This document shows positions 49,323 to 57,745 of a stretch of 64,000 bases of DNA, piece after piece. Every line of letters begins with the position of its first letter. Within the stretch, counting starts at the first letter, position 1. The notes beneath the pieces are model-generated. The model was given only the letters and a program-made list of their open reading frames with translations. It was not told the origin of the DNA and did not search any database. The position numbers and the translations under genes were made by a program. The DNA is from an uncultured Aeriscardovia sp. (GTDB taxonomy: Bacteria > Actinomycetota > Actinomycetes > Actinomycetales > Bifidobacteriaceae), in contig CAIFER010000001.1 in NCBI GenBank assembly GCA_903789525.1, positions 620,001 through 684,000 on the forward strand. The letters are read 5' to 3'.

Positions 49323-50789
49323 TCAGTTAGCCCGTTGAGCTGGTGTGTGCTGGTTCTGATCGGTTTCGCTTCCCTGGTCAGAACTGTCTACCGGCTGTGC
49401 CTGAACATCAATTGCATCATCGGAGGAACCATCAGAAGAGTGACCTGACTGGTTGGCAGAGTGCTCGTCTTTCTGATCAGCCTGTCCATTCGCCCCCGCT
49501 GTGATTTGCGATTGCGGCTGTGGCGCTGGCACCGGTGCTGGAGCGGGACCGAACCCAGCAAATGCTTGCGAGAACATCGTCCGCAACTCGGTGACACGTG
49601 CAGTAATAGATGCCTCACGCGTCTGGAGTTCCTTAATACGAGCGTTGAGGGCGTCGATTTCCTTGCTGGCCGCAGCACGTTGCTCATCAATCTGGTGAGC
49701 TGCCTTCTGCTGAGCTGCAGTAATCAACTGATGCGCTTGCTCATCGGCCTTCTTGCGTTGCGCATCGGCATACGCATTTGCATCGTCACGCGTCTTCTGA
49801 GCCTGTGCGAGAAGAGCCCTGGTATCCTGATCATTCTTCTCACGACGCGCTTTCAGATCTGCCAGCAGCTGATTGACCTTCTTCGTCGCCTCAGTCTGCT
49901 GAGCGGTGATCTGGTTACGCACGTTCTCGTACTCGCTCGCAGCTTTCGACAGCGTATCAGCGCGCTGAACGTTCGCTGCATCTAGAATCTGCGCTGCCTG
50001 TGAGTGCGCTGCGTCCGTAATCTCCCCTGCTTTGCGCTGGGCTTCAGAAATCATCTTGCTGACTTGTTCGCGAGCGTGAGAGAGCTTCGCATTCGCATCG
50101 TCCAAAGCCTTCTGAATCTGGTCATTTGCCTCAGACTTACGGCTGGCGATATCTTGATCTGCCTGACGACGCTGTGCGGCAATCTCTTTACTTGCATTAG
50201 CGCGCTGTGCGGCAATTTCACTTTCTTGCTGGCTCTTCATTGCCTCGAGCTTCTTCGTCGCCTCTTCACGCATATTCGCCAACTCAAGCTTCAACGACTC
50301 ACGCTGCTCATTAGCGGCCTTCTGAGATGAAAGCTCCAACTGATGCGCTTTGCTCTGTGCAGTCGACGTGATCGTATTGGCCTGATCGGTAGCTTGCGAC
50401 ACGATGCTCTGCTTCTGCTGATGAGCGGTCTCCAGGATGCGCTGCGCCTGATTCTTCGCATCGTTGACCGTCGTCTGCGCCTGCGCTTGCGCATTATGGC
50501 GAATCGTAGCTGCATCTGACTTTGCACGGGATAGCAGCTCACTACTCGTTTGTTCGGCGGATGCCAACAGCTGCTGAGCATTCGCACCGAGTGACGCAAA
50601 CGAATCCTTTGACGGCGTTGCCTTTTGACTCTTGACTTTCTGCAACTCCGCTTCCAGAGTCAAAATGCGCTGATCATATGACTTGATCTGTTCGCGCATT
50701 AAGCGTGCAGATTCTTCATAATCAGCAACAGCCCGATCAACTCTGTCTTTGTCATATCCGCGCAAAACAACGGGAAAAGACTGTGGCAT
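49323..50789 (-). CDS. Coiled-coil DivIVA-like / FilP-Scy-like protein
   Basis: Predicted cytoskeletal or polar-growth protein. The 488-residue protein starts MPQSFPVVLRGYDKDRVDRAV, a DivIVA-like N-terminal motif, and then is one long coiled coil (about 40-400) with heptad-like runs of A, Q, E, K and R, resembling actinobacterial FilP and Scy. The last 80 residues are P/Q-rich and acidic, and include APAPVPAPQPQ. There is no membrane segment. The ATG at 50789 has GGAGG eight bases upstream; a longer reading upstream adds 15 atypical residues. It is divergent from the C15 peptidase gene. Confidence 0.82.
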   Translation of the reverse strand: MPQSFPVVLRGYDKDRVDRAVADYEESARLMREQIKSYDQRILTLEAELQKVKSQKATPSKDSFASLGANAQQLLASAEQTSSELLSRAKSDAATIRHNAQAQAQTTVNDAKNQAQRILETAHQQKQSIVSQATDQANTITSTAQSKAHQLELSSQKAANEQRESLKLELANMREEATKKLEAMKSQQESEIAAQRANASKEIAAQRRQADQDIASRKSEANDQIQKALDDANAKLSHAREQVSKMISEAQRKAGEITDAAHSQAAQILDAANVQRADTLSKAASEYENVRNQITAQQTEATKKVNQLLADLKARREKNDQDTRALLAQAQKTRDDANAYADAQRKKADEQAHQLITAAQQKAAHQIDEQRAAASKEIDALNARIKELQTREASITARVTELRTMFSQAFAGFGPAPAPVPAPQPQSQITAGANGQADQKDEHSANQSGHSSDGSSDDAIDVQAQPVDSSDQGSETDQNQHTPAQRAN

Positions 50790-50911
50790 TGAAACCTCCG
50801 CTCGAGAACCATGCTTCACAACCCAGCCAGGCATGTCAATTGCATTGTTCAGTAATCTTTTTTATCACGTCCATCAGATGGGCGGTAGAGTGAAAACATA
50901 CACTAGGAAAT

Positions 50912-51691
50912 ATGACTGAATACACCGTTCTCGTTTCTGGATTTCCTGATTCTGGCGGAGCTAATCCGACTGGACGGACTGCGCATGCGTTAGCAAGCGA
51001 AGAAACAGTTCAGAAGCTACGCGCCGACACGCATGAGGACGTGAATATCATCCCGGTTATCGTGCCATTGAGTTTTGCTCGCGCATGGCCGACGTTGCGT
51101 CAGCAAATTGAGGAGAAGCGGCCGGCGATGGTCGTGATTCTCGGCCGACATCGCGGTGCCCATGGAGTCAATCTTGAGCGATGTGCACGCAATCGGATCG
51201 AAGCATCACATCCAGATGACGATGGAGCTCAGCCTCTTCCACAGCCAGTACGGAATGGTGGCCCGTCTGCGTATTGGACGCGTTTACCACTCGGTCGTAT
51301 TCTCAACGCATTCGCCTCACACCACGTCCCCGCGTCATTAGCGTCTGATAACGGAACGTTTGTGTGCAATGCGCTGTTTTATCAGCTCATGGACTGGTGC
51401 GCATCCCATCGCTCTTTGCACGTTCTCGGTGGTTTGATGGCTTTGCCCAATTATCGATCAACGTACGCTGAAACAGACAATTCTGCGAAGAACAACTCTC
51501 ACGAAAACAATTCGAATGATCCGACACGGATGAATGTCGGACTCACCCAGTCGCAAATGACAGCTGCCGGAGAACAGCTCATTGCGCAAACGACTTTATT
51601 CTATGTGCAGTCGTCGCAGTATCAGCCGCTCGTTCCCCCGACAGCAACTCACAAACCTTCAGCACATCCGACCGGCGCTGCGCAGAAGTGA
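50912..51691 (+). CDS. Pyroglutamyl-peptidase-like (C15) protein, likely inactive
   Basis: C15 peptidases remove N-terminal pyroglutamate with a Glu-Cys-His triad. The 259-residue protein has the fold start VLVSGFPDSGGANPTG, the Glu motif LERCARN (E89) and the Cys motif DNGTFVCNALFY (C152). The His motif normally reads GGFIHIP; here the matching segment is GGLMALP, with Ala at 177 (codon 51440-51442). A histidine at 170 is seven residues away and is not at the right place. Hydrolysis is thus doubtful. It is convergent with the PgeF gene, 21 bases apart. Confidence 0.85.
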   Translation: MTEYTVLVSGFPDSGGANPTGRTAHALASEETVQKLRADTHEDVNIIPVIVPLSFARAWPTLRQQIEEKRPAMVVILGRHRGAHGVNLERCARNRIEASHPDDDGAQPLPQPVRNGGPSAYWTRLPLGRILNAFASHHVPASLASDNGTFVCNALFYQLMDWCASHRSLHVLGGLMALPNYRSTYAETDNSAKNNSHENNSNDPTRMNVGLTQSQMTAAGEQLIAQTTLFYVQSSQYQPLVPPTATHKPSAHPTGAAQK

Positions 51692-51712
51692 AACGCAACA
51701 ACTCGAACGCAA

Positions 51713-52705
51713 TCACGCTGACAGAGGGACAAGAATATTCAGAAATCTCCCGTCGCTCTGTGGCTGATGCGTGAGCGTCCAACGTCTGTATGAATACAGC
51801 AGTGGATTCTCGAGAGTGCACAATGCATTGAAATGTGAGTCGGACGGATGACCGACCTGACCCGCGAGCTGAGGATCGATTGCTGCGTGGAGACGTGGTG
51901 CTTCTTCACGCGTTTGCCGAGTAATTGCAGGATCAGAATCGTGAATGTGTGAGCGATCAATGCCAGCATGCGTCATCTCACTGATGAGTGCACGCTGCAT
52001 ATCAACGCCCAGTCCGCCAAAACGCGTGTGTGTTGCGCAACCGGTAAATTGCTGATCAAACGCATCAGCAATCTGCTCACCAGTCTCATAGCACCTTCCA
52101 CAGATGTGTGGGCCGATCCAAATATGGATATCACCAGCGTGAGCGCCGTGATGTTGCATCGCGTCTAGCAGATGAGGGACAACTCCATTCTCCACTCCTC
52201 GACGTCCTGCGTGAGCTGCTCCAAATACTTTCGCCTGTGGATCAACGCAGAGCACGGGCGTGCAGTCCCCCGTCAAAATCGCGAGCGCACAATCAGTCCG
52301 TGTCGTGACCATTGCATCAGCTTCGCGCTGACTGAGACGCGTCAGTACTTGTGACCACGCAGTCGCATTTGCAGCAGTCGCGTTTACAGCAGTCGCACTA
52401 TCCTCCGAGGAATTTTCTTGTTCGGGAATCCCAGCCAATTCGCGGTCAAGATCGACAACGCGATTCGAATGCACTTGATGAATGCGGACGACCGGCCGTC
52501 CGAGAATGTGCGTGAGCGCCCACTCATTGCTCTTCACACGTTCCTGACCCGCGCTCCCCTGGCCCATACGGTCCGCCGTCACCGAGCTGAAGTTGAAATC
52601 ACGACCATCAACTGGCGAAAATGCTGAAGTATAGAGAATTCGAGCTGGAAAATGGGACGGGACAGTGGCGTGGAAAATACCCCACTGATCAGATTCCTCA
52701 ACCAC
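51713..52705 (-). CDS. pgeF: PgeF/YfiH (DUF152) family protein
   Basis: Members act on purine nucleosides (adenosine deaminase and phosphorylase activity) and on peptidoglycan-related side products, and were once called laccases. The 330-residue protein has QVHSNRVV near residue 80, the DADAMVTT-like segment, TGDCTPVLC with Asp-Cys, the AHAGRRGVENGV His motif and the GPHICGRCYE Cys motif, all in the family order. An insertion (about residues 101-116) contains repeated NATA units (DNA at 52359-52400). The GTG start at 52705 has GGAG seven bases upstream and overlaps the aldo/keto reductase end by 8 bases. Confidence 0.88.
   Translation of the reverse strand: MVEESDQWGIFHATVPSHFPARILYTSAFSPVDGRDFNFSSVTADRMGQGSAGQERVKSNEWALTHILGRPVVRIHQVHSNRVVDLDRELAGIPEQENSSEDSATAVNATAANATAWSQVLTRLSQREADAMVTTRTDCALAILTGDCTPVLCVDPQAKVFGAAHAGRRGVENGVVPHLLDAMQHHGAHAGDIHIWIGPHICGRCYETGEQIADAFDQQFTGCATHTRFGGLGVDMQRALISEMTHAGIDRSHIHDSDPAITRQTREEAPRLHAAIDPQLAGQVGHPSDSHFNALCTLENPLLYSYRRWTLTHQPQSDGRFLNILVPLSA
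52359..52400. repeat. Imperfect 15-base tandem repeat inside the PgeF gene
   Basis: GCAGTCGCATTTGCA (52359-52373), GCAGTCGCGTTTACA (52374-52388) and a partial third copy GCAGTCGCACTA (52389-52400) encode repeated TAVNATAANATAW residues in a non-conserved loop. The length is a multiple of three, so copy-number change is tolerated. Confidence 0.75.
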
Positions 52706-53567
52706 GGTTCAGCTCCGTCAATTCATCTGCGCTGAGAGTAATGTCGGATGCCTTGAGTGAATCGAGGATTGTCTCCGGTCGATGGGCACCCGGAATCGTG
52801 ATCACATGTGATCCTTGTGCCAGCTCCCACGCGAGCTCAATGCGCTGATAGCTGACACCATGCGTCTGCGCAACTTTCTTGAACACATCGAATTTGGACT
52901 GATCGACAGGACGACGGTATCCGCCGAGCGGGCTGTAGCAGACGAATGCCAGTCCTAACTTTTCGCACTCCAAGAGCGTGTCCTGCGTGCTGCGGTGAAC
53001 CGGCGAATACTCATTTTGTACAGCAACGAGATGTGAACCGAGAATTCCTTGTGCCTGATGAATCTGCTCCACACTCGCATTCGACACACCGGCCATACGG
53101 GCTACGCCCTGATCAACGAGCTCTTTCAGTGCGCCGACCGACTCGTCATACGGGACAGATGGATCCGGACGATGGAAATACAGGAGGTCGATCGTATCTA
53201 CTCCGAGCGCTAACGCAGACTGTTTTGCCTCTCGAATAAGCGTTTCCGGACGCCCGTCGACAGCCCACGTTGGTTTTCCGTCCGTGAAATTGCGATAGTG
53301 ACCGACTTTCGTCGCCACAAGCACCTCCCGGCGCGGTCCTTTCCACGTTGAGAGTGCCTGACGGATCAGCCGTTCATTTGCTTCCGGTTCTTTACCTGAC
53401 TCGTAATATGACCACGCCGTATCGAGCAAACGGCACCCGGCATCGAGGGCCGCATGGATAGTGCGAATTCCTTGTGCGACACCACGATTGTTTTCGATTG
53501 ACAACGGCATGCAGCCTAAACCGACAGCAGAAACAGGAAATGAACCAATGTGACGCATAACGACCAT
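52698..53567 (-). CDS. Aldo/keto reductase
   Basis: NADPH-dependent reductase of carbonyls, substrate unknown. The 289-residue protein has the family tetrad: Asp in DTAWSYYESGKEPEANE, with the Tyr, Lys in VATKVGHY and His in LLYFHRPDP. Later are ISNAS-type VSNAS and the C-terminal cofactor segment VITIPGAHRPETI. The ATG at 53567 has AGGA six bases upstream; an earlier start 60 bases upstream is unlikely. Its stop overlaps the PgeF start by 8 bases, so the two are coupled. Confidence 0.9.
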   Translation of the reverse strand: MVVMRHIGSFPVSAVGLGCMPLSIENNRGVAQGIRTIHAALDAGCRLLDTAWSYYESGKEPEANERLIRQALSTWKGPRREVLVATKVGHYRNFTDGKPTWAVDGRPETLIREAKQSALALGVDTIDLLYFHRPDPSVPYDESVGALKELVDQGVARMAGVSNASVEQIHQAQGILGSHLVAVQNEYSPVHRSTQDTLLECEKLGLAFVCYSPLGGYRRPVDQSKFDVFKKVAQTHGVSYQRIELAWELAQGSHVITIPGAHRPETILDSLKASDITLSADELTELNRG

Positions 53568-53645
53568 GACAATCCTCTTCTTCGTCTCCCCTACCTTTGT
53601 GAATAGTTTCACTGTTTCCTGAGACAACGAATCCAGAAATAGAAA

Positions 53646-53681
53646 AAGGGGCAGCTCGGCTTCCTGCCAAAACTGCCCCTT
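53646..53681 (-). terminator. Rho-independent terminator of pnp
   Basis: Read on the minus strand, AAGGGGCAG (53681-53673) pairs with CTGCCCCTT (53654-53646) over 9 bases, followed by TTTTCT; the loop of 18 bases holds a smaller GGCAG/CCGAG pairing. It lies 38 bases past the pnp stop. Confidence 0.85.
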
Positions 53682-53718
53682 GCATTCACACAGATGTGCG
53701 TGAAAGCACGCTCATCGC

Positions 53719-56442
53719 TCAGTTTTCGTCATATCCACGGCGAACGATACGACGACGCGGACGAGATGCCCGCTCGACGCGATCCTCGTGGTATTCGCGA
53801 TATGCGTCATCATCAGTAGTGAACTGCTGATCCCTGCCGAAACGACGAGAAGAACGACGCGGTGCACGTGCGTGATCAGAACGATCAGAGCGATCATAAC
53901 GAGACCGGCGCTCAGAACGATCCTCACGATCATCATCCGTCACATCTGAACGATCACCGCGTTCGAAACGACGTGATGGACGGCGACGACGGGCGCGACC
54001 GTCATCCTCGCGATCGTAGCGATCAAAGTGACGAGAACGAGCATAGCGACGCGGACGACGGGCGCGAACCGGGCGTTCGTCTTCCTCTTCTGGCGCTTCC
54101 TCAGCGTGGACTTCATCCTCGTCACCAGTCTCGTCTTCTGCGACGCGATCATGATGAGCAAAACGACGGCGGGGACGACGCTCAGAACGATCAGAACGCC
54201 GATCGCTGCGCGCTGGACGACGATCCGGCTGATCGTCTGTCTCTTCGAAACCTGGGATTGCCAGCGAGATCTTGCCGCGATCGTCGATGCCCTGAACGAC
54301 GACCTCGACGGTATCGCCTTCCTTGAGGACATCTTCGACGCGATCAATACGCTCGCCACCGTGCAAATTGCGGATTTGCGAGATATGCAACAGTCCGTCA
54401 GTGCCCGGGCTCAGATTGACAAACGCACCGAATGATGTGGTCTTGACAACAGTGCCGTTGATGCGATCGCCCACCTTTGGAACGTGCGGATGCACGATCT
54501 GGCTGATCGTATCGCTCGCCTTCTGTGCAGCTTCGCCGTCATTAGCAGCGATGTACACAGTTCCATCATCCTCGAGAGTGACCTCGGCGCCAGTGTCTTC
54601 CTGAATCTGGTTGATGTTCTTGCCCTTCGGACCGATCACTTCACCGATCTTGTCAGAAGGAATGTGCAGCGTCATGATGCGAGGAGCAGTTGGGCTCATC
54701 TCGGCTGGGCCATCGATGCACTCGTTGATGATATCGAGAATCGTCATGCGAGCATCGCGTGCCTGCTTGAGTGCAGCGTCGAGAATGTTAGCTGGGATGC
54801 CATCGAGCTTCGTATCGAGCTGGAGTGCGGTGATGAAGTCAGATGTGCCAGCAACCTTGAAGTCCATATCGCCGAATGCATCTTCAGCTGCCTGAATATC
54901 AGTGAGGATCTTCCAGACTTTCTTGCCTTTGACTTCCCCACTCATCAAGCCCATGGAGATACCGGCAACTGGTGCCTTCAGCGGCACACCGGCGTCGAGC
55001 AGAGACAGCGTGGATGCGCACACCGAGCCCATAGACGTTGAACCGTTGGAACCGATCGCCTCGGAAACCTGACGGATTGCGTACGGGAACTCCTTCTCAT
55101 CCGGCAGAACCGGGACGAGTGCGCGCTGAGCGAGATTGCCGTGGCCAACTTCACGGCGCTTCGGAGAGCCGACACGACCCGTCTCACCCGTCGAGAATGG
55201 AGGCATATTGTACTGATGCATGTAGCGCAGTGTATCTGGACCAGACAGTGCATCCATCTGCTGACTCATCTTGAGCATGCCTAGCGTAGTGATACCCATA
55301 ATCTGCGTTTCACCGCGCTGGAACAGTGCAGAACCGTGAACGCGTGGAACCACGTCCACCTCAGCAGACAATGTGCGGATATCTTTCAGACCGCGACCGT
55401 CAATACGCTGATCCTTCTCCAAGACACGCGAACGAACGATCGAACGCTGCAGTGCCTTGAACGCATTGCCAAGCTCACGATCCTTCTCGGTGTCATCCAT
55501 ATCTGGGAATTCGGAAGCGAGCTGATCGGCAACCTTTTCATGGATCTCGCGGATCTTCTCCTGGCGCTCGATCTTGGCCGGGATGAGGAGCGCAGACTCC
55601 AGATCCTTTTGTGCCAACTCAACGACGCGCTTGTAGAACTCATCCGTGTACTCCGGGAAGAGCTGGAACTCCTTGGTTGGCTTCGCAGCCTTCTTCTTGA
55701 GATCCGAAATCGTCTCGCAAATAGTGCGGATGAACTTCTTCGACGCTTCGATTCCTTGTGCGACGACTTTCTCATCCGGCTTCGTGCCATTGCCGTGATA
55801 GATCAGGTTCCACGCGTTCTTGCCCGCGCCTGCCTCGATCATAGCGATAGCGACATCGTTGTTCTTCGTGATGCGGCCAGCGACGACAAGCTCAAACGTC
55901 GCCTTTTCACGTTCAGACCAGCGTGGGAATGCGACCCACTGACCGTCAATGAGAGCGAGACGAACGCCAGCGACAGGACCTTCGAATGGAATGCCAGAGA
56001 TCGTCGTCGATGCAGAAGCTGCGTTCATGGCGATCATGTCGTACGAATCATCAGGATCGATTGCCAAAACCGTATCAATGATCTGCACTTCATTGCGCAG
56101 CGTATGCGGGAACAACGGACGCAGCGGACGATCGATCAGACGGCACGCCAAGATCGCATCAGTGGACGGACGACCTTCACGACGGAAGAACGAACCCGGA
56201 ATGCGACCGGCTGCATACATCTTTTCCTGCACATCAACCGTCAGCGGGAAGAAATCGTAATTTTCCTTCGGTGCGTGACCAGCGACGGTGGTGGACAGAA
56301 CCATTGAATCCCCGTCCAAATATGCGGCGACGGCTCCATCTGCTTGCTGTGCGAGACGACCTGTCTCAAAGCGCAGTGTGCGTTTTCCAAATTTCCCATT
56401 ATCAATAACTGCTTCAACCGCAGTAATATCGGGACCCTCCAC
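53719..56442 (-). CDS. pnp: Polyribonucleotide nucleotidyltransferase (PNPase) with an R/D-rich tail
   Basis: PNPase degrades RNA 3'-5' with phosphate. The 907-residue protein has two RNase PH domains ([25 protein letters not shown] in the first, then GSSQMQR-like [23 protein letters not shown] in the second), a KH domain ([15 protein letters not shown]) and an S1 domain ([21 protein letters not shown]). After S1 comes a 170-residue low-complexity tail very rich in R, D, S and E (repeats such as DRSDRS, RRPRR), ending RRGYDEN. The GTG start at 56442 ([13 protein letters not shown]) follows a perfect AAGGAGG; the 18 residues upstream are not family-like. It follows rpsO. Confidence 0.96.
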   Translation of the reverse strand: MEGPDITAVEAVIDNGKFGKRTLRFETGRLAQQADGAVAAYLDGDSMVLSTTVAGHAPKENYDFFPLTVDVQEKMYAAGRIPGSFFRREGRPSTDAILACRLIDRPLRPLFPHTLRNEVQIIDTVLAIDPDDSYDMIAMNAASASTTISGIPFEGPVAGVRLALIDGQWVAFPRWSEREKATFELVVAGRITKNNDVAIAMIEAGAGKNAWNLIYHGNGTKPDEKVVAQGIEASKKFIRTICETISDLKKKAAKPTKEFQLFPEYTDEFYKRVVELAQKDLESALLIPAKIERQEKIREIHEKVADQLASEFPDMDDTEKDRELGNAFKALQRSIVRSRVLEKDQRIDGRGLKDIRTLSAEVDVVPRVHGSALFQRGETQIMGITTLGMLKMSQQMDALSGPDTLRYMHQYNMPPFSTGETGRVGSPKRREVGHGNLAQRALVPVLPDEKEFPYAIRQVSEAIGSNGSTSMGSVCASTLSLLDAGVPLKAPVAGISMGLMSGEVKGKKVWKILTDIQAAEDAFGDMDFKVAGTSDFITALQLDTKLDGIPANILDAALKQARDARMTILDIINECIDGPAEMSPTAPRIMTLHIPSDKIGEVIGPKGKNINQIQEDTGAEVTLEDDGTVYIAANDGEAAQKASDTISQIVHPHVPKVGDRINGTVVKTTSFGAFVNLSPGTDGLLHISQIRNLHGGERIDRVEDVLKEGDTVEVVVQGIDDRGKISLAIPGFEETDDQPDRRPARSDRRSDRSERRPRRRFAHHDRVAEDETGDEDEVHAEEAPEEEDERPVRARRPRRYARSRHFDRYDREDDGRARRRRPSRRFERGDRSDVTDDDREDRSERRSRYDRSDRSDHARAPRRSSRRFGRDQQFTTDDDAYREYHEDRVERASRPRRRIVRRGYDEN

Positions 56443-56515
56443 GGGTTCCTCCTTTTCCTCACAAGAGCGGCCTTCAACACCAGTGTGCTTCCCCATCTAG
56501 CCGCTCAGAATGATA

Positions 56516-56545
56516 AAAAGGCCCAGACACATAACATGTCCGGGC
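56516..56545 (-). terminator. Terminator between rpsO and pnp
   Basis: Read on the minus strand, GCCCGGACA (56545-56537) pairs with TGTCTGGGC (56529-56521) over 9 bases with one G-T pair, followed by CTTTTTATCA. As in many bacteria, the rpsO terminator likely lets part of transcription into pnp. Confidence 0.88.
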
Positions 56546-56553
56546 TGAAATAC

Positions 56554-56823
56554 TCAGTGACGCAGGCCGAGGCTCTTGATGAGCTGACGGTAACGCGCGA
56601 TGTCTTCCTTCTGCAGGTACTTGAGCAGACGACGACGCTTACCAATCATGAGCAGAAGACCACGCTGAGAGTGGTAATCATGCTTGTTAGCCTTCATGTG
56701 CTCAGTCAGATCATTGATCCGCTGAGACAGGAGCGCGACCTGGACTTCAGGGGAGCCGGTATCGCCCTCATGAGTTGCGTACTTCTGAACAATCGACTTT
56801 TTCACTTCGCTGCTGAGAGCCAT
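56554..56823 (-). CDS. rpsO: 30S ribosomal protein S15
   Basis: S15 organises the central domain of 16S rRNA and forms bridge B4. The 89-residue protein has the family length with [18 protein letters not shown], the [22 protein letters not shown] segment and the end GLRH. It leads the classical rpsO-pnp pair, where S15 and PNPase both act on the same transcript; a terminator lies between. Confidence 0.98.
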   Translation of the reverse strand: MALSSEVKKSIVQKYATHEGDTGSPEVQVALLSQRINDLTEHMKANKHDYHSQRGLLLMIGKRRRLLKYLQKEDIARYRQLIKSLGLRH

Positions 56824-56936
56824 AGCTCCTCCTTGTTAACTTGCTGCGCGGTGCGGCTGCCACAATGGCAGGGCGCTCTCTCTCCGCGGGCGATTCACGC
56901 CAAGATCAGCTTCCCACGTTCTGACGACAAAACGTG

Positions 56937-57731
56937 CTATGCCACGAGTGTGATCATTCCACCAAAAAGAACGACGATCAGGCCAATAACTTCGATCACC
57001 AGAAAGATCAGCAGATTAGCCGGTTGACGTGTCAGTGCATTGAGCCGTGACTCCGGTTTAACGGCAATGAGAATAATGATGAACACGAGCACGAAGACGA
57101 GCGATGCAATAAAAGCTCCGAGAATGCCCAGATTGATCGCATTCGCATATATATCTGCGCGCCCGTACACGACGTGAGTCGAATACCAAAAATTCCATTT
57201 CAGCATGGACAGTCCGCCGAGAAATTGCTCGACGAGAAATGCGACATACGCTCCCCACAGCCATGCGACCATTTGCGCATGATGGCCGACTGCACCGATC
57301 GCCTTCCCCAGGCACGTCAAGAGCATGACGATCGTCGCCCACGAAATCAGCGCCCATCCACGCGGATCAAAGCGTGCCATTACTGCACTGACGGCACGCG
57401 TATGCCCGAGCCCGAGTGAACGACCAAGCGCAAACGGGAGGATGACGCCAATCATCAGCACAATGCACACGGCAATGAATCGACCGAACGCAAAAGGCCG
57501 ACGACGACTCTTTTCCTGATCGGCAAGGGAAAGTTGATGACTTGGCGTCTGCACCGATTCAACTGCACTGAGAGGCTGATGACTCTTCTGCGCACTCGCC
57601 ACAAGCTGATGCGCTGCCCGTCGCGCTTCCGGCCGCTGTGACAACTGCGGATCGAGCGAGGCTGACCGTGCTGAAGACCGCGCAGAAGAACTCGACTCGG
57701 TTTCCTGCCCTGAAAGCTGCTGGTGAGTCAC
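56937..57731 (-). CDS. Five-helix membrane protein, function unknown
   Basis: I do not recognise the family. From the likely GTG start at 57731 it has 264 residues: a 75-residue polar N-terminus rich in S, Q and A, then five hydrophobic helices near 82-100, 115-136, 150-168, 190-216 and 235-260. GTG is favoured because it comes 15 bases after the pullulanase stop and has AAAGG upstream; an in-frame ATG at 57854 lies inside the pullulanase gene. It is on the same strand as and downstream of the pullulanase gene. Confidence 0.65.
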   Translation of the reverse strand: MTHQQLSGQETESSSSARSSARSASLDPQLSQRPEARRAAHQLVASAQKSHQPLSAVESVQTPSHQLSLADQEKSRRRPFAFGRFIAVCIVLMIGVILPFALGRSLGLGHTRAVSAVMARFDPRGWALISWATIVMLLTCLGKAIGAVGHHAQMVAWLWGAYVAFLVEQFLGGLSMLKWNFWYSTHVVYGRADIYANAINLGILGAFIASLVFVLVFIIILIAVKPESRLNALTRQPANLLIFLVIEVIGLIVVLFGGMITLVA

Positions 57732-57745
57732 GATCTCGTTGGCCT

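Noticed and set aside
55336-56307. Plus-strand open frame opposite pnp
   Set aside because: Antisense shadow of the conserved RNase PH domain of PNPase.
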